Positions 1-4,745 of a DNA stretch of 5,067 nt are shown here, one piece after another. The stretch spans positions 12,677-17,743 of the forward strand of contig PMMJ01000099.1 in the NCBI GenBank assembly GCA_003162255.1. Direction: 5' to 3'. Numbering within the stretch: position 1 is the first letter of the stretch; every line of letters begins with the position of its first letter. The notes beneath the pieces were generated by a model that worked only from the letters and a program-made list of their open reading frames with translations, had not been told where the DNA came from and did not search any database. This DNA comes from Acidobacteriaceae bacterium. Its GTDB lineage: Bacteria; Acidobacteriota; Terriglobia; Terriglobales; Acidobacteriaceae. The translations under genes were made by a program, and so were the position numbers.

Positions 1-20
1 CTTCTCTGGAAAACATCAGC

Positions 21-47
21 CGCGCGCGCGCGGTGCGCATGTGCACG
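21..47. repeat. Alternating purine-pyrimidine tract with (CG)6
   Basis: Six CG dinucleotides at 21-32 are followed, after a one-base phase break, by a 15-base strictly alternating purine-pyrimidine stretch (33-47) that contains the palindromes TGCGCA and GTGCAC. Such tracts are known to be prone to left-handed DNA and slippage. No gene is visible around it; positions 1-162 hold nothing else that I can support. Confidence 0.5.
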
Positions 48-162
48 AGCCCGCCTTAAACGAGGGCAGGGGGCCTGCACAGACAAAAGTGACTGGCCTT
101 GGTCCGCGCTGATCGTTACTGTGGGGAAAAGATACCAAGAGTCTACCGAAGTGAGTTTTGCC

Positions 163-201
163 GGGGAGATAACAAAGACAATGAATACGGTTATTCCATG
201 A
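163..201 (+). promoter_or_regulatory. Possible ribosome site and 6-codon leader coupled to the exported-protein gene
   Basis: The chosen start at 198 has no purine-rich site directly upstream. The nearest is GGGGAG at 163-168, about 12 bases before another ATG at 181. That ATG opens a six-codon frame (MNTVIP) whose TGA at 199-201 overlaps the ATG at 198 as ATGA. This is the arrangement seen in translational coupling, so ribosomes could load at 181 and restart at 198. It may equally be chance; no regulatory content is seen in the six codons. Confidence 0.22.
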
Positions 202-710
202 ACAAGAAGAAGGCTTTCTTTTCTTTCATTGCTGCGGTGGTTGTCTTGATTTTGGTGCCGTTTTCGTACGCATGTTCCTGTGGAGCTGCAGAGGCTGAGT
301 TCGACGAATACTTCGCTCTTCGGTTTTCTTCGCCTGAACAAGAAAAGGTGGGTGCTATAAAAACACAATTGGAGGGTTTCAATATTGACCAAAGCGTTCA
401 AGCACAACTCGATGATGAGAAGCGTGTGCCAAACGTTCAGGGGTCGCAGAATCCGTACTATTCATACCATATGAGTACTTGGAGAGGCCTTCTCCGCGAA
501 AATACTATCTATTCGAAATGCCCGAAATTCGTGAAAGTGGAAAAAGATCAGGATTATTCCTGTACGCTTTTCTTCGAATCAAAAGCCGGATTAATAAACA
601 AGGGCTGGCGCATACATTTCGTTATAACGCCCAAGAGAATTGTTACTCATGTTGGCGTTGATCGAGCCTATGGTGTTATCGGATACGAAATTTATGCTGA
701 TCCTCTCTGA
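198..710 (+). CDS. Small exported protein of unknown function (170 aa)
   Basis: I do not recognise the family. The N-terminus is a clear export signal: lysines at residues 3-5, a hydrophobic core from about 6 to 22, then FSYA before Cys26. Cleavage by signal peptidase I after Ala25 is plausible. A lipoprotein is possible because Cys26 follows Ala, but Ser at -3 and Tyr at -2 make a poor lipobox. The mature part has four cysteines (26, 28, 108, 122), which could form periplasmic disulphides. The middle is acidic and glutamine-rich. The last 60 residues look beta-strand rich (segments near 120-127, 138-144, 148-154, 159-166). The start was set at 198 because the signal peptide begins there; an in-frame TTG at 99 would add 33 residues with no signal character. 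Base composition is lower in GC than the neighbouring relaxase, suggesting a different origin. It ends convergently with the relaxase gene. Confidence 0.75.
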   Translation: MNKKKAFFSFIAAVVVLILVPFSYACSCGAAEAEFDEYFALRFSSPEQEKVGAIKTQLEGFNIDQSVQAQLDDEKRVPNVQGSQNPYYSYHMSTWRGLLRENTIYSKCPKFVKVEKDQDYSCTLFFESKAGLINKGWRIHFVITPKRIVTHVGVDRAYGVIGYEIYADPL

Positions 711-719
711 TGAAGCCTT

Positions 720-747
720 AGTCCCTTGCTCTCTCGCGTGAGGGACT
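720..747. terminator. Hairpin just after the exported-protein gene
   Basis: AGTCCCT at 720-726 pairs perfectly with AGGGACT at 741-747 around a 14-base loop, starting 9 bases after the TGA at 708-710. There is no T-run after it, so it is not a canonical intrinsic terminator. It may act as a weak or mRNA-protecting 3' hairpin. Its right arm lies inside a 17-bp repeat that recurs at 4032. Confidence 0.35.
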
Positions 748-752
748 GTCAC
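736..752 (+). repeat. 17-bp dispersed repeat, copy A
   Basis: GCGTGAGGGACTGTCAC here matches GCGTGAGGGATCGTCAC at 4032-4048 in the same orientation, differing only by a CT/TC swap at two adjacent positions. Both copies follow a pyrimidine-rich stretch and sit just downstream of the stop of a plus-strand gene. The copies lie 3296 bp apart and bracket the relaxase and RusA-like genes. Confidence 0.5.
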
Positions 753-759
753 CGGAAGG

Positions 760-817
760 CCGAGACTAACTGCAGGCTCGGTAAGCGCAGCGAGTAAGGC
801 CCGACCGGCAAAGCCGG
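760..817 (-). terminator. Two short stem-loops downstream of the relaxase gene
   Basis: Read on the minus strand after the relaxase TAG (825-827), the sequence first forms CCGGC-TTT-GCCGG (805-817). Further on, CCGAG at 760-764 pairs with CTCGG at 777-781 around a 12-base loop containing a PstI-type palindrome. Neither stem is followed by a clear U-tract, so a role in ending relaxase transcription is only suggested by position. Confidence 0.3.
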
Positions 818-824
818 GCACGCC

Positions 825-2483
825 CTACTTCTCCCGGTCCCGCTCAGGGCCGGGAGCCGGTGGCTTGTGCTTTTCCAGGTCTTCCTTAGTCTTGCGGGCC
901 TGTTCCAGTTTCTCGGGAACGATTTCTTCCGTGTGTTCCTGCTGGCCGGACGACGGCTTGCGGGCGGCTTTCGCCTGCTCGAAAGCACGCTGCAGGTCGC
1001 CCTTCGTGGTGGCCGGCTTTGATCCTTTACTTTCCCCGCCGCGTGTTTCTGTTGCTTCCTGCCCCTTGGCCGCCGCCGCAAAGTCTTTTTTCAGTTTTCC
1101 TTTTTGCCCGCCATCGCCTTTCCTGATTTCGGTCTTGCCGGCAACGGCGGCGGCGAATTCAGGCCGGATGCTGGCGCGGTCCGGGCGAGCGAGCTGCCGC
1201 AGAGCTTCGCGGCGCAGCCTCGTCTCCAGGGAGCGGCGCTCGCGCTTGTCGAGGCTGGTAAGGCCGCGCTCCTGGTGCTGGAAGTTCTGCATTTCGCGCC
1301 GGTGGCGGCGCACGAGCGCTGCGGTTTGCAGGCGTTGTTCCGCGATCCTTCGCCGATCCTCCCGCGTGTGCCGGAAAGCGGTGAGGGCATCGAAGCCCGT
1401 GACGCGGGCAAGAAAAGCCAGAACGCCTTTGGGATGTTTCGTGGCGCGGTCGCGGAAAACGGCGGCGCTGCTGGCGCTTTGCATATCAGCAAGCGCCTTG
1501 CGTTCGGTGCTGTGGCATTCGGTGAGCTGCTGGCGTTTCAAATCAAGACTTGCCCGCCGGATAGCATGGGCCTGCTGCAAGGCGTCGCGGCGCTGCCGCG
1601 CCGTACCTTGTTTTTCTTGATCATCGCCCGAAGGCTCCTCGCGGCCACGCTGCTTCAGCAGGCGAGCCTGCCGCTCCTGGCGGGCGCGGGCCTGCGCGGT
1701 GGCAACGTCGACGAGCTTGTCACGGTCGCCGAGGCGGGCGTCGAGCTCCTTGGTTTTCACGCCGTCGACTTGTCTGGCGAGATTGGAAACCTCACCGTAC
1801 AGATCCACCACGGCGAAGGCGCAGTCATCGCCGCGGGCGACGTAATAGCACCGTTCTTCGAGCGCCCGGATGAAGGCCTGGCCGGAATCGCTGCCGTGCC
1901 ATGCTTCCGCGATCTCCCGCCGGCGCTGCGGCTTGCTGACGCCGGTTCTTTCCTCGCGCTGCTTGTCGCCGAGGTCTTCTTGCTTGTCGCGGTCGGCATA
2001 GCGGTCCTTGCCGCGATCATTCTGCATGCCGGGCGGAAGGGTGAGGTTGTGATCGCGGGCGTATTCCTGCGCGACGGCGCGGAGTTTCTGCCGGTCGTGC
2101 GAGAGCGGCACAGCTTTCATTTTCTCGGTGTCGATGCGCGACCAGACGACGTGGCAGTGTTCGCGCCCGTGTTTTACGTGAAAGACAACGGCGCGGGGCT
2201 GGCCGGAGAGCCCGAGCTTGTCTTCGGTGCGGCGGATGAAATCATCATAGTGCTCACGATTGAAGGGGCCTTGTCTGTGGTCCGGATTGATGGAAAGCGA
2301 GTAGAGATATTGGATGCACTTCGTCGCCTTGGCCTCTGCGTACCATTCGGCAAAGGCGCCGTGGAGGTCCTGCGCGATGGCGCCGCGCATGTCGACGACT
2401 TCGACGCTGTCGTTGTCGTAGGAATTGAGCAGATGGGTTGCGAGCTGCTGCCCTCCGGCGCGCTGGTTTCCTTTCGGGATCAT
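825..2483 (-). CDS. Relaxase / mobilization nuclease (MobA/VirD2-like, 552 aa)
   Basis: This is a conjugative relaxase, expected to nick one strand at the origin of transfer and stay covalently attached while leading the strand to a recipient. Residues 1-150 resemble the Relaxase domain family (PF03432 type): MIPKGNQR start, LATHLLN, and the metal-binding signature at 101-118 with His102, Glu108, His109 and His111 followed by VVWSRID. Residues about 190-250 (GSDSGQAF, GDDCAFAVVD, ARQVDGVKTKELDARLGD) resemble the segment that follows the nuclease in alphaproteobacterial mobilization relaxases. From 255 to 435 the chain is rich in Arg, Glu and Gln and probably helical or coiled. The last 110 residues are highly charged and low in complexity, as in C-terminal secretion or DNA-binding tails. 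I cannot assign the catalytic tyrosine with confidence; Tyr22, Tyr59 and Tyr61 are candidates. The ATG at 2483 is the only good start, with AAGGTGA seven bases upstream and an in-frame TAG 14 codons upstream. No mobC-type accessory gene lies before it. Confidence 0.9.
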   Translation of the reverse strand: MIPKGNQRAGGQQLATHLLNSYDNDSVEVVDMRGAIAQDLHGAFAEWYAEAKATKCIQYLYSLSINPDHRQGPFNREHYDDFIRRTEDKLGLSGQPRAVVFHVKHGREHCHVVWSRIDTEKMKAVPLSHDRQKLRAVAQEYARDHNLTLPPGMQNDRGKDRYADRDKQEDLGDKQREERTGVSKPQRRREIAEAWHGSDSGQAFIRALEERCYYVARGDDCAFAVVDLYGEVSNLARQVDGVKTKELDARLGDRDKLVDVATAQARARQERQARLLKQRGREEPSGDDQEKQGTARQRRDALQQAHAIRRASLDLKRQQLTECHSTERKALADMQSASSAAVFRDRATKHPKGVLAFLARVTGFDALTAFRHTREDRRRIAEQRLQTAALVRRHRREMQNFQHQERGLTSLDKRERRSLETRLRREALRQLARPDRASIRPEFAAAVAGKTEIRKGDGGQKGKLKKDFAAAAKGQEATETRGGESKGSKPATTKGDLQRAFEQAKAARKPSSGQQEHTEEIVPEKLEQARKTKEDLEKHKPPAPGPERDREK

Positions 2484-2490
2484 CCGCTCG

Positions 2491-2497
2491 TCACCTT
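2491..2497 (-). promoter_or_regulatory. Ribosome binding site of the relaxase
   Basis: On the minus strand this reads AAGGTGA, close to the Shine-Dalgarno consensus, seven bases before the ATG at 2483. It supports that start. Confidence 0.6.
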
Positions 2498-2537
2498 GTC
2501 TTGCCGGATCAATCAGCCATTTCTAAACCCCTTTTGG

Positions 2538-2574
2538 TTAACGGCGAGTTTATACCTTCGGTTGTAGTCGTTAA
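2538..2574. repeat. Inverted repeat TTAACGGC / GTCGTTAA
   Basis: TTAACGGC at 2538-2545 pairs with GTCGTTAA at 2567-2574, with one mismatch, around a 21-base spacer that holds the minus-strand TATAAA. The layout fits an operator for autoregulation of the relaxase or the stem of an origin of transfer. Confidence 0.45.
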
Positions 2575-2637
2575 TTACATAAAGTTTGGCAGGGCCTGGG
2601 CACACCACGGTCAGAGCCGATTAAACACAAAATGGGC

Positions 2638-2665
2638 GACAGCCTGCGTATGATGACAGGCTGTC
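2638..2665. repeat. Perfect 9-bp inverted repeat upstream of the RusA-like gene
   Basis: GACAGCCTG at 2638-2646 and CAGGCTGTC at 2657-2665 are exact reverse complements around a 10-base loop. The repeat ends 23 bases before the chosen ATG at 2689. It would form a hairpin in the 5' leader of that mRNA, or in single-stranded DNA at an origin of transfer, or serve as a protein-binding site. Confidence 0.6.
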
Positions 2666-2688
2666 GTGAAAATGATAAAGAGTCGGAC

Positions 2689-4014
2689 ATGTCGCTTCGC
2701 GAGCGCAAATTTTGGAATAGAACCAAAGGCGCTCTGCTTCAGGTAAACCGACGTAAAGCGCAGCAGGTCTACATTGATGTCCCCGGAGCGCTCCAAAGCA
2801 AAGCCGCAAATAAGCTCGCGAATGCGATCAGCTTCCAGGAGTGTGTTCGGAAGCAGATGTTAGCGTTGGGCCGAGTTCGACCATTTCGGGTTCCCGTGGC
2901 GATCGAAATCGACTTCACTCCAGGCATCGACCGTCCCCCGCCGGCGATCCATTCATTAGCGAAGTACTATTTGGATCTGCTGCAGTGGCCGGCAGATGGC
3001 AGCGCAAATGACAAGAGCCGTTTGCTGTTAAAAGACGATCGACAGGTCAAGGCGCTGATTTGCACTTACTGGCTAGGCGTTGATCACTACAATCCAGGGG
3101 TGAGACTTCGAATCACAACGATGAACAACTTCGTTCGAGATCTTCAGCTTTTCACAACGATTCGTCTGGGAGAGTTTGCGGAATTGAGCGACGATGCGCT
3201 TCGCCGATCCGGGTATGCTGATGCAGCTGAGGGTTGGGACATTGAGTCACTCGATGATCCGTTGGAGCAGTTACGGGAGCACATCACGGATAAGGAGGCA
3301 TTCGTTAAGGTCACAAGCGTTGAGGCTTATGAGGTTCATCGGATGTTTCTGCAGCAGCTCTGTCAGGAGAAATTCTTAAAAAAGCGGGAACTCGGTCCTG
3401 AGGTCTTGGCGAGTGTGTTGTCCCCGTATGTGGGAGGGCGGGCCAAAACTCCGCTCCAGAGTTTGAATAGCCTCGTAGCATCCATGGGGCGTCAGTGGCA
3501 CCAGCTGATCGGTATTGATCTTGGGCCGTCTGCCGTGAGGCCAGGGGAAGGAGACCTTTTTAAGAAGGCGGTACGTGAAAAACTCGCCGATGTTCGCCAG
3601 AAAGAAAAGATGATGAATCCGCTTTTGACCACCATCGGCGTCACAATCGTATATGTACCGCCCAAGAACGCCAACGGCATCGATTTGGACAATCTCGCGC
3701 GTCGCATCATTCCATTTGTACATGAAGAGCTACATCCTCCAAGCACAATCGCACATGTGAGCAAAGCCTATGGTGCAGTTCTAGCATCATCGGACGAATG
3801 GGCTGAGCGTATACGTGCGGAGCTGAAATCTCTGAATCGGCTGCCGCAGTACCAGGTCAGCCGGTACCAGATATTTGAGTTGCCACATTGCGATACAGAC
3901 GCCGACGACGGAAACGTGCATCTGATCATCCATGGAGGGCTGGGATCGCTTGGACCGTGGCATGAAGCGGATGATGTGATTCGCAATTGGGAACAAGCGG
4001 TCGCTCATTATTAA
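2689..4014 (+). CDS. Protein with two degenerate RusA-resolvase-like domains (441 aa)
   Basis: I know no named family for it. Two parts look like the RusA Holliday-junction resolvase fold. In the first (about residues 48-130) a helix with FQECVRK leads into a strand VPVAIEIDF, then RPPPAIHSLAKYYLDLL and KDDRQVKAL. This lines up well with E. coli RusA around its catalytic Asp70, Asp72, Lys76 and Asp91, but the two first aspartates are replaced by Ala86 and His88; Lys92 and the DD pair (116-117) are kept. In the second (about 291-415) FKKAVREKL, TTIGVTIVYVPP and DLDNLARRI recur, with the DxDN aspartates at 332 and 334 kept but no DDxQ. About 150 residues link the halves. The C-terminal tail has a strand-like YQIFELP and HLIIHG. 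The ATG at 2689 was preferred because AAAGAG lies six bases upstream; an ATG at 2632 has no such site and would place a perfect hairpin inside the coding region. RusA is about 120 aa, so this is a much larger chain. It is divergent from the relaxase; no operon partner is seen. Confidence 0.7.
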   Translation: MSLRERKFWNRTKGALLQVNRRKAQQVYIDVPGALQSKAANKLANAISFQECVRKQMLALGRVRPFRVPVAIEIDFTPGIDRPPPAIHSLAKYYLDLLQWPADGSANDKSRLLLKDDRQVKALICTYWLGVDHYNPGVRLRITTMNNFVRDLQLFTTIRLGEFAELSDDALRRSGYADAAEGWDIESLDDPLEQLREHITDKEAFVKVTSVEAYEVHRMFLQQLCQEKFLKKRELGPEVLASVLSPYVGGRAKTPLQSLNSLVASMGRQWHQLIGIDLGPSAVRPGEGDLFKKAVREKLADVRQKEKMMNPLLTTIGVTIVYVPPKNANGIDLDNLARRIIPFVHEELHPPSTIAHVSKAYGAVLASSDEWAERIRAELKSLNRLPQYQVSRYQIFELPHCDTDADDGNVHLIIHGGLGSLGPWHEADDVIRNWEQAVAHY

Positions 4015-4185
4015 ACATGGCCTCTTTTCCTGCGTGAGGGATCGTCACACCTCCCATCGTGCTGGCGACTAGATTGACAGCCCAAAGAACCAAATAAATT
4101 GCGCCCCAGACATGAAGCTTACGCAAGAAGAGGCGTAGCACGCGACGGTCAGAACCATGATTAATCTGTATTGCTTGGTCCTCGC
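4015..4185. other. Gene-poor gap with repeat copy B and a possible membrane-peptide remnant
   Basis: The gap separates two convergent genes. On the minus strand a frame through 4141-4050 reads LRKLHVWGAIYLVLWAVNL and onward, a plausible membrane helix, and it stays open well upstream into the 69-aa gene. It has no ATG with a ribosome site and runs into the end of the RusA-like gene on the other strand. I treat it as a possible broken gene end and not as a gene. Confidence 0.3.
4032..4048 (+). repeat. 17-bp dispersed repeat, copy B
   Basis: GCGTGAGGGATCGTCAC matches copy A at 736-752 in 15 of 17 positions and in the same orientation. It begins 17 bases after the stop of the RusA-like gene, preceded by a pyrimidine-rich CCTCTTTTCCT. 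Unlike copy A it has no upstream arm to form a hairpin. Confidence 0.5.
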
Positions 4186-4395
4186 TCAGGGCGGCCCTGG
4201 GTTCATTTCGGCTTTGAAATGATCGGCCCTGATGCGTTGCGCCGCCTCGTGACGGCGGCGTGCCCGGAATTCAATGCGGGCCAGATTGTTGAGGTCGATC
4301 TGGCCGGAGGCAGCCATTTGCAGAAGGTAATCGGATGCGGGCCGCAGAATCTCCAGAGCCTCGACGTCGCACGGGTTGTAATGCTCGTCTTGCAT
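4186..4395 (-). CDS. Small acidic-to-basic protein of unknown function (69 aa)
   Basis: The protein starts MQDEHYNPCDVEALEILRP and continues with DYLLQMAASGQIDLNNLAR, then an arginine-rich helix (FRARRRHEAAQR). It has no signal peptide or membrane helix. I associate this LNNLAR pattern with small hypothetical proteins of alphaproteobacterial accessory regions, but this is memory of style, not a match. The ATG at 4395 was chosen because GAAAGGA lies eight bases upstream; a longer frame to 4470 gives a cysteine-rich, implausible N-terminus. The stop overlaps a perfect CAGGGC-G-GCCCTG palindrome (4187-4199), which could help end the transcript. Upstream lies the strong hairpin at 4477-4512, which may insulate this gene from transcription coming from the right. 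Confidence 0.6.
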   Translation of the reverse strand: MQDEHYNPCDVEALEILRPASDYLLQMAASGQIDLNNLARIEFRARRRHEAAQRIRADHFKAEMNPGPP

Positions 4396-4403
4396 GATGT
4401 TTT

Positions 4404-4410
4404 TCCTTTC
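4404..4410 (-). promoter_or_regulatory. Ribosome binding site of the 69-aa gene
   Basis: GAAAGGA on the minus strand, eight bases before the ATG at 4395. It decides for the shorter start over the frame beginning at 4470. Confidence 0.55.
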
Positions 4411-4476
4411 GCTGTTGGTTTTCTCGAAGACGCAGAAACAGGAAGCCGGACGGAGGAGCCGGCGGGTCACACGAAA

Positions 4477-4512
4477 AGGCGATCCCTCGCGCGCTGGCGC
4501 GCGCCATCGCCT
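4477..4512 (-). terminator. Strong two-part hairpin with T-run on the minus strand
   Basis: AGGCGAT (4477-4483) pairs with ATCGCCT (4506-4512), and inside it CGCGCGC (4488-4494) pairs with GCGCGCG (4497-4503). On the minus strand the outer stem ends in GCCTTTTCG, so a short U-run follows the stem, as in intrinsic terminators. It would stop minus-strand transcripts arriving from the Sel1 gene side before the 69-aa gene, or act as an attenuator in that gene's leader. Confidence 0.5.
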
Positions 4513-4522
4513 CTTGAGGGGG

Positions 4523-4559
4523 AACGGGCAACCCGGAATCTTTGAGCGGGCCGCCCGTT
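4523..4559. repeat. Inverted repeat AACGGGC / GCCCGTT
   Basis: AACGGGC at 4523-4529 and GCCCGTT at 4553-4559 are exact reverse complements with a 23-base spacer. The left arm can instead fold locally as CGGG-CAA-CCCG (4525-4535), so two alternative structures are possible. Confidence 0.4.
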
Positions 4560-4575
4560 GACGCGCCGGCGCGTC
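4560..4575. repeat. 16-bp perfect palindrome
   Basis: GACGCGCCGGCGCGTC reads the same on both strands with no spacer. It directly follows the AACGGGC/GCCCGTT pair. A symmetric protein-binding site or a cruciform-prone element is possible; with GC this high, chance is also possible. Confidence 0.5.
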
Positions 4576-4597
4576 CGGCTTAGAGCTGCGGCAAAGA

Positions 4598-4617
4598 GTT
4601 CGAGGAAACCTCGCGAA
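4598..4617. repeat. Stem-loop GTTCGAGG-AAA-CCTCG..AAC
   Basis: GTTCGAGG (4598-4605) pairs with CCTCG and AAC (4609-4617, plus a two-base CG bulge) around an AAA loop. Part of the hairpin cluster between the 69-aa and Sel1 genes. Confidence 0.4.
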
Positions 4618-4745
4618 CAGAAACGAATGCGAAGCGGAGACGATGGCCGTTCACTGCGAAGGGCAGGGGTGTGGTCACGGCTTTCCGTTAGCCGACTATT
4701 GGCCAGCTACAGTCTGCGAAGACGAGACGATTGGCGCCATTTGGT

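Larger units (their letters stand above)
2484..2688. other. Divergent intergenic region; candidate origin of transfer and promoters
   Basis: This 205-bp region lies between the starts of the divergently read relaxase and RusA-like genes and is lower in GC than the relaxase. Relaxase genes usually sit beside their oriT, and two inverted repeats occur here (2538-2574 and 2638-2665). I could not match a known nic sequence (for example the IncP or IncQ type), so the oriT call rests on position and repeats. A TATAAA on the minus strand at 2554-2549, between the arms of the first inverted repeat, could be a -10 box for the relaxase; its -35 is poor. Confidence 0.4.
4396..4745. other. 350-bp gene-free region rich in inverted repeats
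   Basis: No frame here looks like a real protein on either strand; the open frames are arginine-rich shadows. The region holds a series of self-complementary elements: 4477-4512, 4523-4529 pairing with 4553-4559, a 16-bp palindrome at 4560-4575, and a stem at 4598-4617. The cluster suggests a structured RNA leader, an attachment or transfer site, or terminator/regulatory DNA between the Sel1 gene and the 69-aa gene. I see no tRNA and no known riboswitch. Confidence 0.4.

Noticed and set aside
99..197. TTG-initiated 33-residue extension of the exported protein
   Set aside because: It would bury the signal peptide inside the protein and has no ribosome site.
841..850. CGCTCAGGGC shared with 4183-4192
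   Set aside because: A ten-base GC-rich match inside two unrelated contexts (relaxase 3' end and end of the 69-aa gene); likely chance.
865..1620. 251-codon plus-strand frame rich in Arg, Ser and Cys
   Set aside because: Antisense to the relaxase C-terminus; its composition is that of a shadow frame.
1104..2567. 487-codon open frame on the plus strand
   Set aside because: It lies antisense to the relaxase, which has recognisable motifs and a good ribosome site. The frame is open because of the high GC codon bias of the opposite strand.
2632..2688. Earlier ATG start for the RusA-like gene
   Set aside because: No ribosome site precedes it, and the added 19 codons run through a perfect inverted repeat. 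The ATG at 2689 has AAAGAG at good spacing.
4271..4531. 86-codon minus-strand frame overlapping the 69-aa gene
   Set aside because: Arg/Pro/Ala-rich and passes through the strong hairpin; the 69-aa frame has a better start and composition.
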